Shown here: one piece after another, positions 52,057 through 61,765 of the stretch
How positions within the stretch are numbered: position 1 is the first letter of the stretch
How the letters are laid out: every line of letters starts with the position of its first letter
NCBI RefSeq assembly: GCF_003660445.1
Contig: NZ_QZVQ01000001.1
Location: forward strand, 1 to 64,000
From: Croceibacterium ferulae
Lineage (GTDB): Bacteria; Pseudomonadota; Alphaproteobacteria; Sphingomonadales; Sphingomonadaceae
DNA: 64,000 bases
Direction: 5' to 3'
Position numbers and translations under genes: made by a program
The notes under the pieces: generated by a model
Database searches by the model: none
Told to the model about the DNA's origin: nothing
The model's input: the letters and a program-made list of their open reading frames with translations, nothing else

Positions 52057-52505
52057 GATATCGCCTATAGAGCCGTCGCCGCCCTTGAGGAACTGGATAG
52101 GCGGCTGATCGGTCTTGCTCCGGCCCGATCCGGCGATTCAGGCGTGCTGGTCTCCGCCGCCAACAGTTCGACCGACACTTTGGGATGGGGCTACCGGACT
52201 GGAACTGGTCGCAGATGCGGTTCGGGGCGCGAAATGTCGGCATCGCCGTCACCGGTGAAGTGCGTGACCGCCTCGTCGACACGACCGGCAATGACCGTTT
52301 GTGGAAAAGCCGCGCGCACACCTGCGGCAGCTGGTCAATCAACGCCAGCGGCGGCCGATCTTCAGGGCTCAGATGCTGCTGATGGTTGGCTGGTTCGGGT
52401 GCATAGCGACGGGTTCGCTCTTTACAGAAGGGCGATCGTCGGGCGATGCGATCGATGAACCTGCACGCCTGCTTCTACGACACACTGTCCTACTTGTTGC
52501 CGGAG
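52057..52505. other. Gap between thrC start and autotransporter end
   Basis: About 450 bp with no gene I can support. Short open frames exist but show no recognisable family, start signal or consistent codon pattern. The thrC promoter should lie at its left end. Confidence 0.5.
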
Positions 52506-52539
52506 GACCGGCTCGCCCCCCTGGGAAAGCGAGCCGGTC
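52506..52539 (-). terminator. Strong hairpin behind the autotransporter gene
   Basis: A perfect eleven-base stem, GACCGGCTCGC (52506-52516) and GCGAGCCGGTC (52529-52539), with a 12-base loop begins nine bases after the stop codon of the autotransporter. There is no T run after it in the direction of transcription. It is the most stable hairpin noticed in the window and probably marks the end of this very long transcript. Confidence 0.55.
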
Positions 52540-52548
52540 TCTGGTGCC

Positions 52549-55500
52549 TTAAAAGCGCAGGGTCACGCTGGTGCGGGCGCCAACGCGGGATGCGTTGCCG
52601 ACATCGCCCTCCACGCTCCAACGCAGGCCGGGCGTGATGTCCACCGCCGTGCCGGCGCCGATATGGGCGCGGGTGTCGGTGAAGCCCGGATTGGCGACCG
52701 TGAATGGCGCGTCTTCCGAGATCACGCTGGCGGTTACACCCAGCAGCTTGTCACTGAGATCCTGGTCCAGGGCCAGCTTGACGAAGGCTTGCCAGTTCGG
52801 CGCCAGGCGATAACCGCCCGTGATCCGCGCCCGCAGTACCGCCGACGTGTCGCGCTGGCGCGCCACGTTCAGCGCGTCGAACGGCAGCGCACCACCTTCG
52901 GCGAAGCCATCGACCCGGCTGGTCACCCCCAGCACCTCGGCCGAGGCGGCCAGGCTGGCGCGGGGCGAGTGGGTCACATACTCGAACCCGCCGCCATAGA
53001 CGGTCGCCGTGCCATCCACCCCGTTGAACGAGGCTGAGCCGCCGTTGCTGATACGGTCGCCCTCGTAATGGTAGCTGCCGTGGCTGACCCGCGCCATGAC
53101 CCGGAACGCCCCGTCCAGCGCCAGCGGAACTGAGATCCCGGCGGCAAAGACGTCGCCCTTGGCCTCGCCCTGCAGATACTGCGACGTCACCTCGCCATCG
53201 CTTTGGGTGTAGGACACCTGCAGCTTGGCCAATGCCAGTTCCGCCGCGAAGCCCACGGTGAAGCGGGTGTCGCGCGACCGGAAGCGGGTGAAGCCCGCCT
53301 CGTCCCGACTGCGCGCCTTGTCATAGGCGATCGAACCGGTGGCATAGATCGCCCGGTCGGCCAGTTGGCTGTATCCGCCCAGATCGGCCAGGCCGTTCAG
53401 CATCGACAGACGCTGGTGATCGGCAATCCCGGCATAGGCTTCCGGCGAGGCGCGATCGAAGGTGGCGGCCAGCGCCACCGCATCCCGCGACGCCAATGCA
53501 CCGGCAACCTGTTCGACCAGATGGCCGCCGCGATACTGATCCACTCCGCCACTCGATCCGACACGCAGCTGGCTCAGCATCGCGCGCTGATTGGCATTGG
53601 TAGTGGCGGCATCGATGAAGCCGTTCCCATCCGCATCGCCCAGACCGATCACCGTGCCATTGGACAGGCTCAGGGCGACACGATTGCCGAAGGCGCTGGT
53701 CACCGTCCCGAACTGGCCCGTGACTGCTCCCGGTGCGGCGTCGAAGATCTGTACCGTCTGGCCCAGAGCGGGTTCGAAGCCGCTGCTGCTGGCGAGGGCC
53801 AGGGTGGACCCGTCCTGCAGCGTCAGCTTGCCCGACACGGTGATCAGGTCATGGCCGCCCGCATTGCCGGCGCCATTCATACCCTCGATCTCCATCAACG
53901 CGGTGGACTGGCTGCCCAGCGTCAGGTCAGCGAAGCTCATGATGCCGGGCGAGTTGCCGGGCGAGAGCAGGCCGTTGGAGCCGCCACCGACCGTGGTGAG
54001 ACCCGCGACCTGGCCGTTGCCGGTCAGGCGCCCGCCATTGGTCACCTGCAGCGCCTTGCTGGCCATCATGCCGCCGGAAGTACCCGAGCCGAGATGCAGC
54101 GAACCGCCATCGACGGTGGTGGTGTCGGACGTGACTGTTCCCACGACATCCAGCGATCCGGTCACCTGCACCTTGGTCGCCTGCAACGTGCCACCCTGGC
54201 GCACGCTCAACTCGCTGCCCTTCTCCACCATGAAGCTGCCGTTCTGGACATCGACGGAGTTGGACAGACCGAAGGCGCCGCTGGTCAGCGAAACGCTGCC
54301 GGTACCCGTGACCGTGCCGTTGAAGTTGCCGCCATTGGCCAGCAGCAGGTTGTTGCCGTTCAGCGCCAGCGTGCCGAAACCGCTGAGATTGTTGATGGTC
54401 TGGTTGCCGTTCACCAGCGTCAGGCCCGCCTTGTCGGCGATGTCGACCTTCAACGCGGAGTCGAGGATGCCCGCACCATCGACCGCCACCGCGCCGGCCG
54501 TCACGAACAGCTGCGCCGGGGCAAAGCTGCCCGCCGCACCTGCCAGCGTCAGCGTGGCCGTGCCGGTCTTGATAACGGTGGCGGTGTTGCCGGTGATGTT
54601 GCCGGCGAAGATGCCGTCAGCCGTCTGGTCGATCGCCATGGCCGCGCCCTGCGCCAGCACGATGCTGCCGCCGGTGCCGGACAGGGTGCCGCTGGCGATG
54701 TCACCAGCGACGGCGACGGTGCCGCCGTTCAACGTCAGGGCGCCGCCCACCTGCAGGTTGCCAGCCGCGTTCAGCGTGCCTGCATCCTGCCGGTAGGAGG
54801 AAGTCACGACCACATCGGACCCGGACTGCACCATGCCACCCGCCAGTGCCAGGCTGCCGTTCACACGCAGGCTGCCGCCCGCATTGGTGTTGCCGTTCGC
54901 TTGAGCGAAGCCGGCAGCCCGCAGGTTTCCTGCGACATTCAAGTCGGCTTCGGCCAGCGTCAGCGTGCCGCCGATATCCAGCATGCCGCCGACCGTTGCG
55001 GTACCGCCGGTCAGGGCATGATTGCCCCGCACCACGGCGTCAGCAGCGATGGCGAGCCGGCTATTCACCTGCTGCAGGTTGCCGCCGACGATCATCGCAC
55101 CACCTGCATCGAGGGTGGCATCGTTCATCGTCATCCCGTCAGCGACCGTCAGGTCTCCGCGGATGTCCGCCGTGCCGCCCGCCTGGGCAAAGCCGCCGCC
55201 TACCGCCAGCACGCCTCCCGCCGTCATGCGACCAAGCGTCTGCGAGTAGGAGCGGGTCGCGACCGCATCGCCAGCGATCGCCAGCACGCCGTCATCCAGT
55301 CGCAGATTGCCGCCGGTGCCGAAATCCGCGCCTGTCGTGGTCGTGCCGCCGGTCTGGGTGTAGTCGCCACCAGCCATCAGCGAACCACCGACCTTCAGCG
55401 CGGCATTGTCCGTCGTCATGCCGGACTGCACCGCGAGAGCGCCGCCGATTTCGGTCTCGCCACCCACCTGAGCGTAGCTGTCGCTGACCTTCAGGGCGCC

Positions 55501-58500
55501 ACCCGCAGTCACCTTGCCGAGTGTCTGCGCATAGCTGCGCAGCACGGTTGCCTCCCCGGCAATCGCCAGACTGCCATCGTTCAGCCGCAGGTTGCCGTCG
55601 GTGCTGAAATCCGCACCTGCCATCGCCGTGCCGCCAAACTGCGCATAGTCGCCGCCGGAGACGATGGAGCCCTTTGCAGCCAGTCTTCCGCCGTCCACCG
55701 TCAGGTTGGACCGCGCCAGCAGAGAGCCGCCGATATCCGCTTCCCCACCGGTCTGTGCGTAAGCGCCGCCGACCTGCATCCGGCCGCCTGCGCGCAGCAT
55801 GCTGCCGGTCTGGAGGTAGTTCCCCGTCACGGTCGCATCGCCGGCCACGGTGAGCAGGCCGCCCTGCACGCGTACGTTGCCATCAACGCCGAAGTCCGCA
55901 CCTGCGGTCGTTGTGCCGCCGCTCTGGGCATAGCCGCCACCCGCCGCGATCGTGCCACCGACATCGAAGATGGCATTGCCGACTGCAATGCCGGAGCCGA
56001 CAGTCACATCGCCGCCGACATCGGCCACGCCACTCACCTGGGAGTAGGCACCGCCCACCATCAGGTCCGCCGGAGTGGCGAGTTCGGCGGAACCGGCGAT
56101 GAAATCGCCCGCAATCGACACGTCCCCACCCGCGTTCAACAAGGCATCGTTCAGCGCCACGGTGCCACCGACCGTCAGGGTCGTGCCCAGCGTCACCTTG
56201 CCGGCGGTCTGGCGATAATCGCCGCCCACCACCAGGTCCGCGCTGCTGACGGTGCTGCCTGCGGTCTGCTCGAACGCATCTACCACCACCATGGACGCGT
56301 CGCTGCCGATGGTGCCGGTGTTTGCGAGCGAGCCAAAGCGGTTCACCGACCCTGCTGCCAGCGACAACGTGCCGGCATTGTCGGCCGCGCCCAGCACCAG
56401 CAGCTCGCCAGCATTGGCCAGCTTGCCCGCATTGCGGAGCTGGCCCACCTTGGCGCCTGCGTTCCCTGCAATGTTGACGGAGCCGATGTCCGCGTTGGTC
56501 AGCGTGCCACTGACCACCATCGGTGCGTTCAGGTCCAGCAGGCCGCTATTGGCCACCTCCTCCAGGCTGGCGAAGGCCAGGATCCGGGTGATGCCGGCAT
56601 TCTTCAGGCTGGCGACCGCATCCTCGCTGCCCCAGATGAAGGTGCCGGGCTCCCGCACGTCGATCGTCACGCTGTCGGCCAGCGTGCCGGACAGGGTGGT
56701 CTCGACGCCGCCCTGCTCGATCGTCAGCCCACCGGTGAACGTGTTGGCGTTGGACAGCAGCAACTTGCCGACGCCGGCCTTTACCAGCTGACCGGCACCG
56801 TCGATCACACCGGCGAATTCGCTGTCACCGGCAAGATCGAGCCGCAGGGTGTTGGCCACCTCGCCGCTCAGCCCGCCAAGGCTGATCATGGCGTTGGGGT
56901 TGCTCGTCATCCCGGAGGTCGTGAGGGTGCGCGTCGTGGCGGTTTCCACCCCCTCAACCATGTCCCCAACGATTGCCAGGCGGCCGTACTGGTACAGGTA
57001 AGGCGTGGTCAGATTGCCGGCCATCGCCAGCAGACCTTCATTGTATGTGTATATATCGTTGGTGATGTCGCCGGTGCTGATCAAAGCGGCGTCGTGCCCG
57101 TTATGCAGGTAGCCGCCCGTCATTCCCTTTGCGAGCAGCGTTCCGCCCTGGTTGTTCATCCAGCGATTGTCGAGCTGACCGTAGAAGGCGGTTGTCCCTT
57201 CGCTGCCGGTATAGACTTCCGTGAAGCTGGCATCGGCATGGAAGGCTGCATTTGCGCGATTGTCGAGGTAGCTGCCGTTTACAGAGGCAAAGGCGGCGAG
57301 TTCGGCCTTGCCGGCCAGATGGGCATAAGACAGGCTTTCCGCGCCATGGAGCTCCAGCCGGCCGCCGTTCATGTACAGCGATCCACCACTAGCCTGCATC
57401 AGGCGCCCGGTGCTCCCGCCGAAGCGGGTGCTGATCAGGCCATTGTTGATGGTGAGCGAATTGAGGCTGTTCTGCGCGGTAAAATAGGCCGCGCCGCCAT
57501 ACAGCGTGTCACCGACGATCAGCCCACCATTGCTGAATGCACCCGCCAGCAGGGCGTGGTCCCCCATCACCGCCTGGTTGTCGAACACGGCGATGCGGCC
57601 CGTTCCGCCGTTCAGGTTGACGGCATTCGCCAGGGTGACAGCGCCCTGCGCATATTCCGACCCGAAGATCAGCGTCGAGCCGTCCTTCACGAAGCCATTC
57701 TGGCCCCAGGTCAGGTTCTGCCCCGGCGCGCCGTTCAGCGATCCGAAGTTCAGCACCAGCCCCTTGGCATCGACCGCCGCGAAACCGCCGCTGCCGTCCC
57801 AGCTCAGCTGGTGCGGCAAGCCGCCGACACGCCGGACAACAGTGCCGCCGGCCAGCCACACGCCGGCATTCTCCGCCGACAGGTTGCCGATCGTACCCGC
57901 GCCGTTGAAGGTCAGGTGGCTGTTGACGTTCAGGCCGACGCCATCGACCGCCTGCAGCGTGGCGCCGCCGACATAGGTGGTGCCGCTATAGGTGTTCTGG
58001 CCCAGCAGCTGCACCAGTCCGCCGCCGGTGATCTGCAGGCCGGCGCCCGCGCCCGCCGCGTAGGCCGCGCCGGCATAGCTGGCGGAGCTGTCATCCGCGA
58101 TGGTACCTTCGAAGCGGATCGTGTTGCCCGCCCCCGGCGTCAGCGTGACATTGCTGCCCTTCATCATGAACAGGTCGCTGCCGATCGCCTTGCCGGCAGA
58201 ACCGCCATTGTTGGAGGAGCCCGCCAGCGAGGCGTTGTTCTGGAACAGCGAATTGCCCGCGATCACCAGCGTGCCGCCGCTGCGCACGAAGATCGCGCCA
58301 CCGAACCCGGAACCGCCGCCGCCATTCGCGCCGTCGCCATCCGAACCGACACCGGCGCCAAAGCCGGCGGAGCCCCCCGCACCGGCGTCGCCGTCCTTGG
58401 CCGCGCCGGTAGCGCCGCCCGCGCCGCCCGTGCCGCCCGCGCCGCCGCCCGCGCCGAAGCCGCCCGCGCCGCCCGTACCACCGGCGCCGCCCTCGCCACC

Positions 58501-60444
58501 ATCGGTCTTGGACTTCGCGCCGTCACCACCATTGCCGCCCGCGCCGCCGGCGCCGCCGCCGAAGAAGGTGCCGCCATTGCCGCCATCGCCGCCGGAGCCG
58601 CCATCACCGCCGAATGCCTTCTGGCCCTGGTTGAGATCGTAGATCCACTTGCCCAGCAGGATCCCATTGTAGGCGACATCAGCCCAGTCCAGCGCGATCG
58701 CGACACCCTTCGCCACGGCGATCGGGAATGTGAACGGCGACGAAGCGGCAGCCGCCTCCGCCGTGGAGGCGATGGCCGACTTGGTGGCCATCACGATCGA
58801 CAGGGCAAGGGCCGTATTGGTCCCCACGCCCGACGATCCGCTGCCACCGTTGCCGCCGGCCCCGCCGGCACCGGTCAGCGAATTGCCGCCCTCGTAGCCG
58901 TTGGTGCCCGATTCCCCCTCGCCATCGTTCATCAACGGGTTGAAGTTGCTGCCATTCAGGCCGTTATCGCCATTGGCGCCGAAGGCACTGGTGACCAGAC
59001 CGTTCATGGCGCCGCCATTGGCGAGTTCCGCCGCGCCCGGATCGATCCGGTAGGTGACGGTGCCGGCCTCCGCGTCGATGCCGGTGATCACCGCGAATGC
59101 AGGCACCCCGCCGCCCGACAGCAGCGCGCCCACCTTCAGCCCTTCTGTGCTTGCCACCGTCAGGGTGTTGCCCGCGCCGGAGATCACCTTGCTGAACGAG
59201 GCGACAAAGGTGTTGTCCGCGATCGCCGCCGCGGCGGCGGCCGTGACCGCGTTGCTGAGGGTAATTCTGGCGCCTTCGATCGCGACGATCCGGGTACCCG
59301 CCGGAATGCCCGATCCGCTCACCTCCATCCCCTTGGCCAGGTCATTGCGGGCCGCCCCCAGGGTGATCGTCTGCGAACCGACGACCGCGCCCTGCAAGCT
59401 GGCAACGAAGCCGGATCCGGGCTTCACCGCATTGGAGAAGGTGATGGTCCCGTCGCTGGCGATATTCGTGATCGTGGTGCCCACAGGGAAGCCATCGCCG
59501 CTTACTGTCATGCCTTCAGTCAGCCCGGCCAGCGTGCCGATCGGCTTGATGCTGTTGCTGTCTGCTACCGAGAAGCGCGTTGCATCGAACTGGTTGATGC
59601 CAACGACCTGCAGGTCGCTGACCGGCGCAGTCGTGCCGTTGCTCAGTTCGATCGCGGTGGCCTTGTTGTCCGCGTCATAGGTCACCTTCGTGATTGTCGT
59701 TCCGGCTGCGATGCCATTGCCGAACAGCGTCATGCCGTTCTGCACCTTCTGCGCATCAAGGGTGCCGGAAAGGCTGATCAAGGTATCGCCGGTGGCCGGT
59801 CCTCCTGCCGGGCCATATGCTGCCGTGTCGATCGTCGCAGCGTTGATGGCCGAGGCTTCGATAACGATCTGCTCGGCGAAGGTGACGCTGGTTCCATCAA
59901 TGGCGGAAATCTTGCCGCCTGCCGCGGCGCCGCCAAAGCTCACGCTTGCTCCGGCGCCGATCAGCGGATTGGCGTTCGACATGGTGGCACCGGTGATGAC
60001 CAGCTGGTTCTGGTCGTTCCGGGTCACGGTCGGCGCCACGCCGATTGCGGTGATCGCGCTGGCGTCGAGCTCCAGCGATGGCAGGTTGATGGTGATGTCG
60101 GAAAGCGAAACCGTCGCGAGGCTGCCGCCTTCGCCGCCCTTCACGGTGTTACCGATCAGCTCCACGTTGCGCAGCGTCAGGCTGGCGCCCTGGTCCACGA
60201 AGAACACGCCGCCCAGGCCCGCACCGCCGCCGCTGCCCGCCCCGCCTTCGGTGTAGTAGTTGGTGAAGGTGGTGGTCCGGTCGGAGTTGCCGACGCTCCG
60301 CGATGCGCCTGAATGGACGATCTCTCCCTTGGAGCCGTTGCCATCCACCACCGTGGGCGTGCTATCCTGCGCATGAGCCCCAAGCGGGACCAAAGACGTC
60401 GCTAGCGTGGACGCCCCGATGAGCAGGCGCGAATAAAGCTTCAT
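52549..60444 (-). CDS. Giant autotransporter (type Va) with tandem 95-residue repeats
   Basis: This 2631-residue protein has a signal peptide 'MKLYSRLLIGASTLATSLVP' ending 'LGAHA|QDS'. The passenger is a long beta-solenoid. Residues of about 610-720 are extremely Gly-rich ('GGAGGTGGAGG' type). Later parts contain 'LVKAGVGKLLLSNANTFTGG' and 'GGGLVQLLGQNTYSG', typical autotransporter PATR-like units. Residues 1509-1793 hold three tandem 95-residue repeats. The linker 'PEAYAGIADHQRLSMLNGL' leads into the C-terminal ~250-residue beta-barrel ending 'ARTSVTLRF'. ATG 60444 is preceded by GGGGG; the frame is open to 60564. It is likely a surface adhesin or biofilm protein. The receptor or partner is unknown. 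Confidence 0.93.
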   Translation of the reverse strand: MKLYSRLLIGASTLATSLVPLGAHAQDSTPTVVDGNGSKGEIVHSGASRSVGNSDRTTTFTNYYTEGGAGSGGGAGLGGVFFVDQGASLTLRNVELIGNTVKGGEGGSLATVSLSDITINLPSLELDASAITAIGVAPTVTRNDQNQLVITGATMSNANPLIGAGASVSFGGAAAGGKISAIDGTSVTFAEQIVIEASAINAATIDTAAYGPAGGPATGDTLISLSGTLDAQKVQNGMTLFGNGIAAGTTITKVTYDADNKATAIELSNGTTAPVSDLQVVGINQFDATRFSVADSNSIKPIGTLAGLTEGMTVSGDGFPVGTTITNIASDGTITFSNAVKPGSGFVASLQGAVVGSQTITLGAARNDLAKGMEVSGSGIPAGTRIVAIEGARITLSNAVTAAAAAAIADNTFVASFSKVISGAGNTLTVASTEGLKVGALLSGGGVPAFAVITGIDAEAGTVTYRIDPGAAELANGGAMNGLVTSAFGANGDNGLNGSNFNPLMNDGEGESGTNGYEGGNSLTGAGGAGGNGGSGSSGVGTNTALALSIVMATKSAIASTAEAAAASSPFTFPIAVAKGVAIALDWADVAYNGILLGKWIYDLNQGQKAFGGDGGSGGDGGNGGTFFGGGAGGAGGNGGDGAKSKTDGGEGGAGGTGGAGGFGAGGGAGGTGGAGGATGAAKDGDAGAGGSAGFGAGVGSDGDGANGGGGSGFGGAIFVRSGGTLVIAGNSLFQNNASLAGSSNNGGSAGKAIGSDLFMMKGSNVTLTPGAGNTIRFEGTIADDSSASYAGAAYAAGAGAGLQITGGGLVQLLGQNTYSGTTYVGGATLQAVDGVGLNVNSHLTFNGAGTIGNLSAENAGVWLAGGTVVRRVGGLPHQLSWDGSGGFAAVDAKGLVLNFGSLNGAPGQNLTWGQNGFVKDGSTLIFGSEYAQGAVTLANAVNLNGGTGRIAVFDNQAVMGDHALLAGAFSNGGLIVGDTLYGGAAYFTAQNSLNSLTINNGLISTRFGGSTGRLMQASGGSLYMNGGRLELHGAESLSYAHLAGKAELAAFASVNGSYLDNRANAAFHADASFTEVYTGSEGTTAFYGQLDNRWMNNQGGTLLAKGMTGGYLHNGHDAALISTGDITNDIYTYNEGLLAMAGNLTTPYLYQYGRLAIVGDMVEGVETATTRTLTTSGMTSNPNAMISLGGLSGEVANTLRLDLAGDSEFAGVIDGAGQLVKAGVGKLLLSNANTFTGGLTIEQGGVETTLSGTLADSVTIDVREPGTFIWGSEDAVASLKNAGITRILAFASLEEVANSGLLDLNAPMVVSGTLTNADIGSVNIAGNAGAKVGQLRNAGKLANAGELLVLGAADNAGTLSLAAGSVNRFGSLANTGTIGSDASMVVVDAFEQTAGSTVSSADLVVGGDYRQTAGKVTLGTTLTVGGTVALNDALLNAGGDVSIAGDFIAGSAELATPADLMVGGAYSQVSGVADVGGDVTVGSGIAVGNAIFDVGGTIAAGGGYAQSGGTTTAGADFGVDGNVRVQGGLLTVAGDATVTGNYLQTGSMLRAGGRMQVGGAYAQTGGEADIGGSLLARSNLTVDGGRLAAKGSIVSGGDYAQFGGTAMAGADFSTDGNLRLNDGSLAIAGEATVLRSYAQTLGKVTAGGALKVSDSYAQVGGETEIGGALAVQSGMTTDNAALKVGGSLMAGGDYTQTGGTTTTGADFGTGGNLRLDDGVLAIAGDAVATRSYSQTLGRMTAGGVLAVGGGFAQAGGTADIRGDLTVADGMTMNDATLDAGGAMIVGGNLQQVNSRLAIAADAVVRGNHALTGGTATVGGMLDIGGTLTLAEADLNVAGNLRAAGFAQANGNTNAGGSLRVNGSLALAGGMVQSGSDVVVTSSYRQDAGTLNAAGNLQVGGALTLNGGTVAVAGDIASGTLSGTGGSIVLAQGAAMAIDQTADGIFAGNITGNTATVIKTGTATLTLAGAAGSFAPAQLFVTAGAVAVDGAGILDSALKVDIADKAGLTLVNGNQTINNLSGFGTLALNGNNLLLANGGNFNGTVTGTGSVSLTSGAFGLSNSVDVQNGSFMVEKGSELSVRQGGTLQATKVQVTGSLDVVGTVTSDTTTVDGGSLHLGSGTSGGMMASKALQVTNGGRLTGNGQVAGLTTVGGGSNGLLSPGNSPGIMSFADLTLGSQSTALMEIEGMNGAGNAGGHDLITVSGKLTLQDGSTLALASSSGFEPALGQTVQIFDAAPGAVTGQFGTVTSAFGNRVALSLSNGTVIGLGDADGNGFIDAATTNANQRAMLSQLRVGSSGGVDQYRGGHLVEQVAGALASRDAVALAATFDRASPEAYAGIADHQRLSMLNGLADLGGYSQLADRAIYATGSIAYDKARSRDEAGFTRFRSRDTRFTVGFAAELALAKLQVSYTQSDGEVTSQYLQGEAKGDVFAAGISVPLALDGAFRVMARVSHGSYHYEGDRISNGGSASFNGVDGTATVYGGGFEYVTHSPRASLAASAEVLGVTSRVDGFAEGGALPFDALNVARQRDTSAVLRARITGGYRLAPNWQAFVKLALDQDLSDKLLGVTASVISEDAPFTVANPGFTDTRAHIGAGTAVDITPGLRWSVEGDVGNASRVGARTSVTLRF
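55066..55920 (-). repeat. Three tandem 285-bp repeats inside the autotransporter gene
   Basis: The units occupy 55920-55636, 55635-55351 and 55350-55066 and each encodes exactly 95 residues with no insertions. Each begins 'GGT..(A/T)GADF', continues '(L/V)R(L/V)..G.L.(I/V)AG(D/E)A' and ends with '..GG(D/N)(Y/L).Q'. The half unit ahead of the first copy looks like a further, more diverged copy. Protein identity between units is moderate, so the duplication is old or under selection. Confidence 0.85.
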
Positions 60445-60694
60445 TGAATAACCCCCGAGAACAGATCCCGGCTGCCGAAGCTTCACCGCTTTGCGAGGTA
60501 ATGAGCACCGTAGCCGACCCAATCCGGCTAGCGAGCGCTGCTTTCCCAATGGTAAATGGCGCATTAGCGTTAAACCGAAAGCATACGTAGTCCCTGAACC
60601 TCATGCACTTCCGGCTCGAGACGGCCGGTAGCGCTTGCCCGACATCGCGCGCGGGTGCATCATTCGGCGACTATGTGGTTGGGAGAGGCATGAT

Positions 60695-61084
60695 ATGCCG
60701 GTGCTGGGCTTTGGCGGCTACTTCTTCCGCGCCCGTGATCCCGCGGCACTTGAGGTCTGGTATCGGCGGCATCTTGGCGTCGGTGCCGGGCTGGTGCGCG
60801 GACAGGCAATCTCCGACCCCGGCAGCGAATGGGTCTGGCAAGCCGAGGGCGGTCCCGTGGTGTTCCAGCCATTCAAGGCCGACAGCGACTATTTCACCGC
60901 CGATCGCAGCGCCATGATCAATCTGCGCGTCAGCGACCTTGACGGGTTGTTGGCAAGCCTGCGCACCGCCGGGATCGCGGTAGAGCGGGAGGAGACCATG
61001 GATGGAGTGGGCCGCTTTGCCCGCGTACACGATCCGGAGGGCAACCCGGTGGAGTTGTGGGAGCAGCCGGCTGCCGAGACGTAA
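60695..61084 (+). CDS. VOC family (glyoxalase-like) protein
   Basis: This 129-residue protein has two beta-alpha-beta-beta-beta modules of the vicinal oxygen chelate fold. 'VLGFGGYFFRARDPAALEVW' and 'WYRRHLGVGAG' form the first, and 'MINLRVSDLDGLLASLRTAG' with 'FARVHDPEGNPVELWEQP' the second. The terminal Glu in 'VELWE' is the usual metal ligand position, whereas the first module has no obvious His ligand. GAGAGG precedes ATG 60695. It is divergent to the autotransporter and converges with kdpE (6 bp between the stops). The substrate is unknown. Confidence 0.88.
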   Translation: MPVLGFGGYFFRARDPAALEVWYRRHLGVGAGLVRGQAISDPGSEWVWQAEGGPVVFQPFKADSDYFTADRSAMINLRVSDLDGLLASLRTAGIAVEREETMDGVGRFARVHDPEGNPVELWEQPAAET

Positions 61085-61090
61085 CTGCCA

Positions 61091-61765
61091 TCATCCCACT
61101 ATGCGGTAGCCGATTCCAGGCTCGTTGATCAGCAGTGCGGGCCGGGCGGGATCATCCTCCAGCTTGCTGCGGAGAGCGCGCATGGCGACGCGCAGATATT
61201 CGATGTCGGCACTATGCGCTTCGCCCCAGACCGCCGCCAGCAGGTGACGGTGCGTCAGCACCCTGCCCGCGTGGCGCAGCAATTCAGCCAAAAGCGTAAA
61301 CTCCTTCGGTGTCAGGTGCACCGGTGCCCCGCGTAGCATCACCCGGTGCGCCGCCCTGTCCAGCACCACCGGCCCGGCCTGCAGCCGCCCGGCGGGATCG
61401 CTGCCGGTGCGATGGCGCAGCGCCACACGGATGCGGGCGAGCAGCTCGTCCGTATCGAACGGCTTGGTGACGTAGTCGTCCGCCCCCAGGTCCAGTGCGG
61501 CGACCTTTTCCGCCGTGGCATCGCGGGCGGTCAGCACCAGCACGGAGCGGTCCAGCGCCTTGATCAGCCCGATCAACTCCAGCCCGTCGCGGTCGGGCAG
61601 ACCCAGGTCGAGCAGCACCAGCTCGCAGCCGGGCCGGGCCGCCATGACCAGCGCCTCCGCCGCGGTGCCCGCCTCAGCGCAAGGGTGGCCCGCCCGCTCC
61701 AACGCGGCCCGTACCAGCCGACGAATGGCAGGTTCGTCATCCACGATCAGAACGGACGGGGTCAT
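61091..61765 (-). CDS. kdpE: Response regulator KdpE
   Basis: This 224-residue OmpR-type regulator activates the kdpFABC potassium ATPase operon. Its receiver has the full set: 'VLIVDDEPAIRRLV', phosphoacceptor Asp in 'LVLLDLGLPDRDG', Thr in 'VLVLTARDA' and Lys in 'ADDYVTKPF'. The effector part reads 'VHLTPKEFTLLAELLRHAG' and 'YLRVAMRALRSKLEDDPARP'. ATG 61765 overlaps the kdpD stop as ATGA. The arrangement kdpD-kdpE is standard. This intact receiver contrasts with the degenerate one at 29398. Confidence 0.92.
   Translation of the reverse strand: MTPSVLIVDDEPAIRRLVRAALERAGHPCAEAGTAAEALVMAARPGCELVLLDLGLPDRDGLELIGLIKALDRSVLVLTARDATAEKVAALDLGADDYVTKPFDTDELLARIRVALRHRTGSDPAGRLQAGPVVLDRAAHRVMLRGAPVHLTPKEFTLLAELLRHAGRVLTHRHLLAAVWGEAHSADIEYLRVAMRALRSKLEDDPARPALLINEPGIGYRIVG

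Noticed and set aside
52057-52548. Small genes in the gap between thrC and the autotransporter
   Set aside because: Open frames there have no recognisable family, good start signal or consistent codon pattern.
55066-55920. 285-bp repeats as a CRISPR array or insertion-sequence remnant
   Set aside because: They are in frame, of coding character and continuous with the passenger domain; no spacers, transposase or terminal inverted repeats are present.
58280-58620. Short GC-rich repeats that at first look like a CRISPR or minisatellite
   Set aside because: No constant repeat-spacer unit exists; the pattern comes from Gly-codon runs in the autotransporter.
53203-60312. A 2369-codon open frame on the plus strand opposite the autotransporter
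   Set aside because: It lies entirely antisense to a gene with signal peptide, repeats and barrel. Its translation has no family features, and long antisense frames are expected where GC-rich codons avoid stops on both strands.
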